A DNA stretch of 64,000 nucleotides from Calliopum simillimum (lineage: Eukaryota > Arthropoda > Insecta > Diptera > Lauxaniidae). Position numbers and translations under genes: made by a program. The stretch spans positions 41,724,245 to 41,788,244 of the forward strand of contig OX638372.1 of NCBI GenBank assembly GCA_951812925.1, written 5' to 3'. Each line of letters starts with the position of its first letter. The first letter of the stretch is position 1. Shown here piece by piece: positions 54,241 through 64,000 of the stretch. The notes under the pieces were generated by a model. The model was given only the letters and a program-made list of their open reading frames with translations, searched no databases and had not been told where the DNA came from.

Positions 54241-57200
54241 GAAATTAAACGAGATTTTCAAAAAAAAATTATAAAAAGGCATATCAACAGGACCTCTTTC
54301 ATACTAAAATGGCCGCCAAAGACAAAAAATGGGGAAACAAAATTTAAATATCATTTTTAAAGGTCCATAACTTTGCGAAACCCCTTTAAACCCTATAAAC
54401 CATATACATTATCTGAAAGTTTTTACAATTAGCTAAAACTTCATCATAGAAATGTTGTTTCTAAAACGTTAGGGTTATTCAAGAACATTTTTTTTCTGAA
54501 ATAAGTCAGCAAATCTGTTTTAACCCTATAATTTCTCAGGGACACATTTTGGACTTCCCCTCCAGGTGCAATTTTTTGTTAGTCTAGGCCTCCTCTATCA
54601 CCTCCCAGAAGCTTCGTAACCTTATGCAATACACCCTGTATAATGAAAATCCAATGAATATTTTTCACTTTTTCAAACCCATTGCAAAATTTTCATGCAA
54701 AACCATTCATATTGAATGTAACTGTATTATATCATCATTATGAAACATTATCTCCAGACACTTTATATATGAGATACACTACAAGAAAAGGGACCTTATC
54801 TTAAAAAAATCAAAAACAGTTTTTTTTTTTAATTTTTTTATTTAAACAAAACCCATATTTTTTTGACTAAAATGGCACCGCAAACACCGGAAAATTCCAA
54901 ATATATACTGAGCTATGGCGTTTTGAAACAGTGAGTGATGAAAAACTCAAATTTTCAGACATTGAAGTACAAAATATGTCATTTTTGAAATACGAAAAGT
55001 GAGTAAAGAAATATGATTTTTTGTATAGATTTCAAATTTGTAAAAAAAAGTTCATCTAAAATTTGCAGCTATAATGCTATATTAAAATAATCTACGTACT
55101 CATTACACGTCTAGAAAATGGAACTTGTATGCATTTGATAAATGAACGTGGACCTTACATATCCCACTTTTTTTTATCGGTAAATGGCATTTATCTTCGG
55201 CGTCTACCTATCAAATTTCATCAAAATAACTTGGGAGATAGCTTGTTTAGATTCTCTATCGTTAAAAGGTGGGTGTGGAACTTTTCTGATTACTCCAATT
55301 TTTTAAACAGTGTATGTATACGGCAGTGTACATATACGGCACATGCCAACTAGATTTTATGAAAATGTCTTGCGTAGCTTGCAAAATATAACGCATTGAA
55401 ATGTTTTATCGTAAAAAGTAGGCGGGATACTCACTCGATTACGCCCATTTTTCGATTAGTGTATGCCATTTATGTTCGGTGCCTATTCACTTAATTTCAT
55501 AGAAATATTTTTATCTATACGGGATATAACGTCTTAAAATGTATAAAACATATGGTGAAAGATAAGACCCATTTCTTTAAAGTGTAGAAGTTGGGTATGA
55601 CCTCTTTAATAAGTATATTCAATTTGATTGTGGACTTAAAATCTATTGTAAAATATTCAGCACTTAAATTGAAAACGGATAAAATTTACCCTATCTGTTA
55701 TATTTAGCTCTCCTATGAAAATTTATCAATAAGGTAACTTTTTTTGTGGAGCTTCTCATGTATTGTATTTGCAGCTATAGGTATCAGCGCGAGTGCGTCT
55801 TACTGTTCGATTCATGAATGTTTGCCACAAATAAAATCCACTTTGTTACGCTCAGCACGAATGTTCGTTGACGCAAAGGTGTAGCTTCTAAAGAATTATT
55901 ACCACCTGCTTTAATAGAAATGAATTCATTTGTCAGAAGAGTAATGGCAAGTGTTAACTTGGTTGACTTGTCTGTCGCACCCGATGCCATTAGGATTTAT
56001 GTCAGTCAAGGTGATGCTATTAAGGGTCTATAAAAATGCTTCTTTATGTTCAATGTTTTCGGTTGTAAATGTACGTGTTGGCTTCATTAAAATGACTTAT
56101 TGCATAAATTGAATTATCGTAATTTTCAACACAAAAAGCTTTAAAAATTAAAAATTTTGTCTGTATTGAATTTTGTACACAAATGCCAAAAATTAATAAA
56201 ATATCCATATTATATTCCTGAAGCATTGAATTCATGTCATATATATTAATATACTTATATAAAAGTAATATTTATAGTGCCAAGACATTTTTTTTGTGCC
56301 ATTTTCTTGTCAGCATTTTATATAGAGTGTATATTATACACATATTCTAGAAATTTATACATTTGGTCTGTGCTTATTATGTCAGCCTTATTCATATCAC
56401 ATGTTATTAATTTTTTCATAAACTTCAACAGCACAATATTACGCCTATGAATGTGTCATTTGTGTCACTTTTGTGTCCCTCTTAAGCGTAAGCGGCAACA
56501 AAATACTTTATTGAATTTGTTCTTGAATTTCCCAACAAAGTATGGTGTCAATGTGAACTTAATACATTTTCCCACTTTATGATGGGAAGCATTGTCTGGT
56601 ATCTCAAGGTTTAATTTATTATGAATTTCTAGCGTAGGCTTTAGCTGTATTCATATAAAGTAAACATTCAAAGAAAAAATATGAAGCGTGTCGATGTGAA
56701 CATATGGTCGCAAATACATATATAAAGCAAGGAATTGTAAGATGGTAGGAAAAAATTTATATTACAAAATCATGCCTGCATAGTTTTGTATCTCAAAGTT
56801 TTGTCTTTTATCCTACTTTAAACGACTAATAACAAGCAACAAAACAACAATGAGTCAAGCTTTTTGAATGTAACACAGTAAAAACTAGCTTGCTAAACCA
56901 AAAGATTATTTGGTCGTTCTTTGAAGAGTTTTTGATGAGGATTATTGCCTGATATGTTATATTCGAAAAATTTAATTTTTTAAAAAGTTATAACGAAGTG
57001 AATTTTTATGTACGTTTGATTTGAAATTGCGATTTTTCCGTTAATATTGAGCGTAAATTTATGAAAATTTTGTAGAATGACTAAATTCAAAATTTATATA
57101 GAATAAACTTTTCATAAAGTTTTGTTTCTTTCTTTGGTATTTATTGCTTTAACCCATTTTTGCCCAACCGGTTATTTCACTTACCTCCTCTTCAATATTT

Positions 57201-57774
57201 TTTATATTATAATAAAATCATGATAAACGGACTATTTATATACTAAAAAAAATTGAGAGATCTGTTTTTAAGACACGATACAATTGTAAGTTTTGTTTGG
57301 TTTCGGTACCATTCGCAGTAATCAAAATTGTGATGAAAACTTGCCAGAAACATTTCAAAAAGGCGATCAAAATTCTCAGTTCGACCACACAAATCAACTA
57401 TTACTCTTACGCAGGAAAAAAATTTTACTGTACTCACTAATAATGGTGTTGTTGAGCCATTTGGTATTGCAAAAAGATACGGTCGTTAAGAAGGAAAGTA
57501 CATAAATAAAAATTAACATCCAGAAATCGGATATGGTATTTTTCATACGCAGACACCGTAGTGAATTTGGAAACTATTATTTGCAGCTCTTGCCGGATCC
57601 AGTCTAAAGCTTACAACTTACTTCTTGTGGCGTTACTGAGAATATTATACTAATGAAGCATGGATCAAAACACGGTGAAAACTCTACAAGTGGTACCCAC
57701 CTGCCTCGGCTACATGCACATCGAATTTGTAGGTGCGATTGTATGATTCTCCTATAATCAGAACCAATATTGTT
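54241..57774. other. No gene recognised
   Basis: AT-rich. Scattered short stretches at 55120-55560 (AAAAGGTGGGTGTGGAAC, AAAAAGTAGGCGGGATAC) resemble diverged subunits of the GGGCG-type repeats. ORFs stay below 75 codons. Confidence 0.35.
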
Positions 57775-57870
57775 CGTTGATAGACGAGAACTGTCTTTCC
57801 GTTTGTAACGCGGAGAAGGAAGCGTGGCATGTATGGAAAAGTATACATATATGTATGTATATTAGGCTGT
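57775..57870 (+). repeat. DINE/mini-me-like dispersed repeat, fragment D
   Basis: CTGTCTTTCCGTTTGTAACG, then GTGGCATGTATGGAAAAGTA and a TATATGTATG tract; short and truncated. Confidence 0.5.
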
Positions 57871-58390
57871 TTCGAATTTCTTGGATATACTTTGGCATCA
57901 CGTTCTACATCATGACAGAATATCCCGTGAATTTTTTCAGATTTTTAAACGCATTTTTAAGGTGGCTCAAAGCAAAAATATATTTTTATTATTTTTTTTT
58001 TAAGCATTAATTATAAAATGTTGTCAAACAATTTGAAAAATTTATTTTAGAGTAACTTAGAAACATTCATTTTGTTTGGTTTTTAATGAGCTTCAAAACC
58101 TATGGTCTAATATTGCCAAAAAAACAATTTTACCTTTCTTAAAAAACGAAAAACTGCTTTAAAAAGGCGAAATTTAAGGGTTTTTCAAAGAAAAAAGTCA
58201 TCGTGCTTTAAACGAAATTAACATTTATGTATTAATTTACAAGATCTCATTTGAAAGAACTTTTAAAAACCTTCAAGACAAGATACGTTAAGACTTTTTT
58301 GGGCTAGCAGGCTTGATGATATAACGTTTGAAACATAGTGATGAAGACCTGTGAGAGGAAAAACGCTGTTTTACTCAAGAGGAAGGCATC

Positions 58391-58470
58391 TTACGAAAAA
58401 AGTGTTCATGGCATAAAATGCTTAGAATTTTTCAAGGAATACGTGTACATTTTTTTGGATTTTTTTGGAA
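58391..58470 (+). repeat. Arm of palindromic family P
   Basis: GCATCTTACGAAAAAAGTG, GGCATAAAATGCTTAGAAT and GGAATACGTGTACAT match the left arm of 60559-60805. The complementary arm is missing, and a piggyBac-like MITE lies about 70 bp downstream. Confidence 0.5.
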
Positions 58471-58540
58471 TTTTTTTTTAGAAAAAATTTTTGACGTCAT
58501 TTTTAATAAATTTTTCCAAAAAAATTCCAAAAAATTTTAA

Positions 58541-58612
58541 CCCTTACAAGTGGGTCATTTTGACCCCCCTACATTTCGGTCAAAATGACCCACATGTGGG
58601 GGTTTTAGAGGG
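58541..58612. mobile_element. 72-bp piggyBac-like MITE
   Basis: Flanked on both sides by TTAA (58537-58540 and 58613-58616). The ends CCCTTACAAG... and ...TTTTAGAGGG and an internal palindrome built from GGGTCATTTTGACC and GGTCAAAATGACCC occupy almost the whole element. TTAA duplication with CCCT ends is the piggyBac signature. Far too short to encode anything. Confidence 0.75.
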
Positions 58613-58616
58613 TTAA

Positions 58617-60558
58617 AATTGTCTACAAAAATATTCCGCGTAATATCCTGCATAAGTTTACTGAACACATAATACACCTCAGATGTAAGGATTATATAGT
58701 TAAATTCATCGATTTAACACAAGAATGCGCTATTTTTGTATTTTTCATGTACAGTGGATTAAAATACTTCAAAAATCGATTAAAAAAAAATCTGACGTGC
58801 TGGAGAAAAACAACGAAACACAGGTATTTTTTTTTAACGCCTACTTTAAGAATTTTTTGGATTTTCTCATGCGTTTTACAAAAAGTTTTAATTATCGAAC
58901 GAAAAAAATAGGGAAAATCGCATTTTGGTAACTTTTCAATGAATTGTATACAACTTTTGCATTTTTCCATCGATTTTATTAAGTGGTATCTTATTCTCTT
59001 CACAAATATATAGTCTATGATACAAAAAAGAAAAAAGTTACAAAAAAGTTATTTCTTCTTGAATAAATCTGCAGTTGATTTTGATTTTTTATTAATTTTT
59101 TCGAAAAAAAAAATGTTTTTTTTAGAAATCAATTTATTTCGCCGAAACTAACAAACCAACCAAAAATTGATGTGAATATCATTTGCAGGAAATTTAATTA
59201 GCTTTAATATGACATATAAAACGTTTCAATACAAACATTGGTTCTTGAGATATTTGTATTTAAATGGAACTGTCTTTTTTTTTTTTGGTCCGAAAACCGA
59301 AAATGACCGATATCTCGAAAACGACACGAAATAAAAAAAAAAATAATGCAATTTTCAGAATCAGCAGCCCATTTTACATATTAAATGAATAATGGCATTC
59401 ACTGGGGAAAAAATTTTTAATCATTTGTAGACTAGTGCTATCATTTTGTTGTGCTGTATGGAAATTAAGAAACTATGATTTCATTATTACACTTTTCTTA
59501 TCAGAGCATTGTCATCAAACAAAATTTGATTCGTAAGTACATAAGTATGTAAACTGCTTTTGTTTCAATGAGAGAATAAGACTGCCGAGAATATACTTAA
59601 GTCAGATTTTCTCAAGATTACACTTAAATGGTTATGCTGCTAAAGTTAAACCCTTATGTGAAAGTACAAAGCTTAACTGCATAACCTCAATATTCATATG
59701 TTGACAAGAAAGGGCTAAACATCGTGCCCGCTATTTACTTCACCTTAAGCGACTTGTACCCCAAGATAAATTGAGTCAACACCCATTCTGATTTTTGGTT
59801 TCCTGTTTTTCTGTAGCACATTATTTTATTTGCATAAACAGGCTTAATACGTAATCGCATTACCTTAAAAGGATTCCACAATTTGAAACATGTTGGGAAT
59901 AGAGTATTCTGCTTGGATTTGCTACAACCAAAGGGCATCACAACCGAAGCTGCTCTTTGCATGTGTACGTGCTTCTTGGCTGGCATGGGGCTGTCTATTG
60001 CTTAAGGTTTACCACGTGATAAAATTGTGGCTGTAACAGGATATTGTCGGCTGCATTCAAGAATTGTATTTTGTGTAATTTTTCTTAACAATATGGAACA
60101 ATAGGAAGCAATATGATTTAAATTATTTGCGGATTTTACATAATTTAATGCAGCACACTTCATTCGTATATACTAGGATAGTATACGATAGTATACTGAG
60201 ATTGCATTTTTGTAGATCACATTATTTTTTTAATTTAATTATATTTTGATACAGATAGGTACCTACCATTTGATAACCGAAAATTGTAAAAACCAAACGA
60301 AAAACGTAAAAGAGCTTTCGAGAAAAATGATTTTTTGTAGCAACTAGTAAAAGTTTTTTTTTCTCATATATAAAGCATAGACCAGGGAATAAAACAGTTT
60401 TTTTTTTTTGCGCCAAAATTTTTCGTTTATTATTAAAAATCTCTATTTCAAATAAATAAAAACCAACTTTTCCGCCTCTGAGAAAATTATTAAAAATATG
60501 TGGGCAGAGTGCACATATCTAGCAACCATATCCCAAAAAACAAAAATTGGGGTAATCA
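58617..60558. other. No gene recognised
   Basis: AT-rich. Overlapping ORFs at 58692-59003 (minus, 103 codons) and 58725-58931 (plus) are Lys/Phe-rich, as random AT-rich sequence would be, with no domain seen. Confidence 0.35.
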
Positions 60559-60805
60559 GTAGTAGAGAAAAACAAGGCATCTTGCGAAAAAAGTGTATAA
60601 GGCATAAAATGCTAAGAATCATCTAAGGAATACGTGTGAGTTGTTTTGGAATTTTTTAGAACGTATTCTTTTTTGGACCAATTTTTGAAAAATTATAATA
60701 TGTCTCAGAAATTTCTGAAAAAACTCATACGTATTCCCTAGGCGGTTCTAAGCATTTTATGCCATATACACTTTTTTCACAAGATGCCTTGTTTTTCTCT
60801 ACTAC
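60559..60805. repeat. Full palindromic copy of family P (247 bp)
   Basis: Ends GTAGTAGAGAAAAACAAGGC and its complement. The arms include CATCTTGCGAAAAAAGTGTA, GGCATAAAATGCTAAGAATC and AAGGAATACGTGTGAG. A TCA direct repeat lies immediately outside both ends (60556-60558 and 60806-60808). Non-coding foldback. Confidence 0.65.
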
Positions 60806-60808
60806 TCA

Positions 60809-61487
60809 ATAAAAAAAAAGAATTGCACGGCATACTATATTGTTTATAACTTTTAAACCAGTACAGATTACTCCAATTTTTTTCTAGGATATAGTTCCGA
60901 GACATGTCAAGAGTGACCACATATTGTTATAATTTTATCAGAGGCGGAGAAGTTGCTTAAATTTTTATTTATTTGAAATAAAGATTTTCAATAATGAATA
61001 AAAAATTTTGATTAAAAAAAAAAAATAAAAATAGTAGGTATTATATTCACTGATTTTTTGTAAAAAAAAAAAATTTTCCAAGAAATCACTTTTTATATAG
61101 CCTTTTTTACGTTTAAATCCTTAGGTGGCTGAATTCAGAAACTTTTGGATAATTTCAAAAAAAATATTTCTGTAATTTTCGAACGCAGTGAATAACTTTG
61201 CATAAAAAACCTGGAGCGTGAAGATCTTTGGGTGAAACAGAGTTCAAACGAACAGTGACCTATTTTGTTTAAACTCTCCTTTGGGTTTATAGTATTTTTA
61301 TTATTATTTACATACTTACTACAAATATATCGTCTCTATTCAAGTGAAAAACACTAATTCCGATTTTTCATGTTTTGAGTAACTTTGTGGTATTCCTTGT
61401 CGATGGCTAACAAAATCCATTAAGTGGTTTTTTTTATCATGAACAACAAAGCCAAACCAACAATTTCAATACAAAAAGCAAAAGCAA
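60809..61487. other. No gene recognised
   Basis: A/T-rich with A-runs. One diverged half-copy of the 37921-38153 foldback arm lies near 61340. Confidence 0.4.
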
Positions 61488-62010
61488 TTTTTTATACCCT
61501 ACACCTGGGGTATATTCACTTTGTATTTCCGATTGTAACGCAAAGAAAGAGGTATGGCAAGTATGGAAAAGTATATATATTCTTGATCAGCACCAATTTG
61601 GTACTCTGCCTCCATCGTCATGAGCAAAATCGGTCAACGGACACTCCTATGCTATTACAAAGAATATGTTCAAAACGCAATATTAAGAGCATTATTTCAG
61701 ATAATCCAACCAAATTTCACTAAAACATTAAACACAGTAAGAGCAAGCACTGGCAAACTTGGACAAGAGGGCGTGGCAACTCCCATATAAGCAAGTGTTT
61801 TAAAATGCTATACTGAAAGAGTTTTTTGAGATAATCTAATTTCACTCAAACATTAAGGTCTATAAATGAAAGCTCTGAGCAAAATCTGGGTAAATTCGAT
61901 TAAGAGGGCGTGGCATCTCCCACGTAAGCAAAAGTTTCAAAATGCTGCAGTGTAGGGTATTTAATGTTTGGCCAGGCCAATGATACCACCCTTACTAGTT
62001 CTTATTTCAA
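61488..62010 (+). repeat. DINE-like element, most complete copy
   Basis: Begins TATACCCTACACCTGGGGTATA (20 of these bases form a stem-loop), then CACTTTGTATTTCCGATTGT and TATATATTCTTGATCAGCAC. Two or more ~137-bp tandem subunits follow (AAGAGGGCGTGGCA at 61765 and 61902). It ends GTAGGGTATTTAATG, TTTGGCCAGGCCAAT and CTTACTAGTTCTT, like 9360-9415. Structure fits a DINE/Helentron-type non-autonomous element. The 99-codon ORF over its start is a by-product. Confidence 0.6.
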
Positions 62011-63505
62011 ATATCTCTTATTTTGAAAAACTGACTTGTTCTTTTCACTTCAACAAAAACAGTTTATATAAATATTCATGAAATTGCATTCTTTTGTGAA
62101 CTACTTGTGTTTTAAACCATAAGACAAATAGAAAATTTTGTGGTTTATTGCATTTGTATTAAACATTTTTGAGAAAACAAAGACGTGAGTGTGTGTGTTA
62201 TTTGTGATTTTAAAGAAAATTTTACAATAAGTGCAAAAACTTCTGAAAAGCAATTATTTTATTGAAATTCCGGAACAAGTTGCTTTGAAATTTACCTTGA
62301 GTTTGCTCAGGATTATAAGGCTTAAATGTGAAATTTCATTCGTATTTTTTTTTTTTTTTTTTTTTTGTTCATGCAAAGTACACATTTGGGGTCAACACAT
62401 ACATACTTAAGTACATACATGCAAAGACAGTACAGCACTCACTTACTTGACACTTGAAAAATGATATTAATTTTGTACTTTTCCTACAAAATTTACTACA
62501 GTATATCTTTCTGAAAATTAAGGGAGATTTTTCCTTTGTCTTTGTTTTCTTTATCAATTATTTAATAGCAAAAGGAATTTAAATGCAACTTTTGAATTTT
62601 TAATATATTTTGTTAAGCAATATGTCAGAAAATGTATGCCAAACTGAAAACCTTAATTTTTTTTTATTAAAAATTCATATTTTTAACGCCTTTAGAAGTC
62701 ATTGCAGAAAATGCAGAAAACGAAGAAATGCCTTTATATGTATATGTAAGTATATAATCGTAAATGAATGTGAGCTTCTGGCTATGTTTGTGTTGTTTTT
62801 GAACTAAGTACGAGTTTCAAACTATCAGTTGATGTATGTGACTTTACTATTTACTTAGGTATTCGAAAGTTTTTGTCTACAAAAAAAACTGTGAAGTTTC
62901 CTGCAATTTCCTAAAAAACCTCGGATACTACATATTTGCCCCAAAAGAACTATACTGTTACTAATACAATACTCGTAAACATTAAAAGCTTCCTACGATT
63001 TTTTAGTTTATTGTACTTTTTTATGTTCTTTCCTCTGCTCCTTTTTATGTGCGGCATTTTAAGACATAATTCGCAAACTTTTGCATCAACTGCAATTTAT
63101 GACAAAAATATTTATGAACAGAGAGTGAAAATATGGCAGGAAACTTAACAAATTACTGTGTTTCCTCATACAACAAAAATTTTGCTCATTCGCATTAGAC
63201 TCCAGTGCAATGAAGCGTAGAAAAGACTGGGCAAGTATTTCCTTCGAAAATGCAAAAAAAAAATATTGATTTTACTCTGTTAAGTGCTAAAAAAGTTTTC
63301 GTATTGCTGTTGCCAAATCAATATTCCTTTAAGAAGTGACCTCAAAAACCACATTATGGTTTGTAATTCAGGTCAATGGACAAAAAGGAAAGTTATTTAT
63401 TTTTATTGCAAGAGAAAATTTTGGTTGAAATATTTGCATGATTTTATTAAACTTATATTGCTATAATTTTGTTAAATATTTACCTATTTATCAAATGATA
63501 CCAAC
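62011..63505. other. No gene recognised
   Basis: AT-rich with a T-run at about 62346-62366. Small ORFs (60-70 codons) lack recognisable domains. Confidence 0.4.
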
Positions 63506-63509
63506 AGGA

Positions 63510-63790
63510 AAAAAAAAAAAAAAAATGGAATGCAGTTAGGCGTCTTTTTGACGCTGAATACGACTGCGTCCTCCGAATTATCAATATTACAGCAGGATTT
63601 TGAGATATCCTTGACTAAGATGGAAAAAACGGTATTTTCATGCTTATGGCATAGCTACAGGGAAAGGTAAAATTCTTTTTTTTTAATAGCATCGTATAGC
63701 CACCCGCTTTCTTATCAAACTTTTCCCATATAACTCTTACTTTCTGAGTTATGATCCTTTGAAGAGAAGGTAACTCAGCTTTCATACAAA
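63510..63790 (+). repeat. Dispersed repeat family R2, copy 4
   Basis: CTTTTTGACGCTGAATACG, CAGGATTTTGAGATATCCTT, GGCATAGCTACAGGGAAAGG and TTTAATAGCATCGTATAGCC align with 52490-52670 and 37420-37560. The TTACTTTCTGAGTTATGATC tail is shared with 37610-37635. Confidence 0.55.
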
Positions 63791-64000
63791 GGTAGAGTAC
63801 AGTAAAAAAAAAATGACGTCACATAATGGGGGAAGTGGGTAAGTTTTAACGAATTTTTACGCAACGAGGCTTATGGGCAGCGCTCTTTCAACTGGCATCG
63901 ACGATATTTACCTCCCGGCTGACGGATTATAAAGTGTTCACCAAAAACTTTTATATGAGATCTTATGTAGGTAGGTATAGGCTAATCGGCAATGTTTGAT

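Noticed and set aside
58692..59003. 103-codon minus-strand ORF
   Set aside because: Composition is that of random AT-rich DNA (Lys/Phe/Ile) and no family resemblance was found.
1..64000. CRISPR arrays, operons, ribosome binding sites and other prokaryotic features
   Set aside because: The sequence is eukaryotic by its transposons, base composition and lack of long ORFs; no regularly spaced identical repeats of CRISPR type were seen.

Overview
The window is AT-rich eukaryotic DNA with no recognisable host protein-coding gene. A brachyceran fly (Diptera, probably Schizophora) is the best guess. The reasons are the repeat types: degenerate elements with the TATACCC / TTGATCAGC / GTCTGTC landmarks, GGGCGTGGCACCGCCC-type tandem repeats, (TTG)n tracts, and insect Ty3/Gypsy, mariner, pogo, hAT and piggyBac-like transposons. 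The species cannot be named from the sequence alone.

The dominant feature is a complete Ty3/Gypsy LTR retrotransposon at 15966-27570 on the minus strand. It has long LTRs (2407 and 2391 bp) that differ by one 16-bp indel, a 4-bp target duplication (ATGT) and a tRNA-Lys-type primer binding site. Its gag (510 codons) and pol lie in a -1 frame arrangement, and protease, reverse transcriptase, RNase H and integrase motifs are all present. It looks young and possibly mobile. No env-like ORF was found.

Left flank (1-15965): a DINE-like fragment, a foldback repeat (about 590-870), a 39-bp minisatellite (about 2705-3310), a 296-bp MITE with 5-bp target duplications (3419-3714), a DINE-like element with ~141-bp tandem subunits (8588-9415), and a possible non-coding first exon with a GTAAGT donor (12346-12440, minus). 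The rest is AT-rich sequence in which I recognise nothing.

Right flank (27571-64000) is a dense graveyard of small mobile elements: a foldback beside a ~1.28-kb Tc1/mariner DD37E element with TIRs and TA target sites (28356-29637); a 627-bp foldback (32196-32822); a mariner transposase C-terminal scrap (about 33340-33545); an inverted pair of acidic coding remnants (about 33980-34568); a second, older DD37E-like transposase (about 40520-41220); a hAT MITE with an 8-bp target duplication and a nested palindrome (39073-39659); a pogo-like deletion derivative that keeps only a PHD-like C-terminus (44513-45704); piggyBac-like palindromic ends (47617-49507) with other MITEs nested inside; a 424-bp tandem repeat (about 51400-52425); a 72-bp piggyBac-like MITE (58541-58612); and further DINE-like copies.

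The most unusual signal is at 35062-35664. This insertion is flanked by a 15-bp direct repeat and bounded by a perfect 111-bp inverted repeat. It contains a tRNA-like Pol III head and, downstream on the same strand, a well-formed type I hammerhead ribozyme core. That combination suggests a non-autonomous Penelope-like, retrozyme-like or SINE-like retroelement with a self-cleaving RNA.
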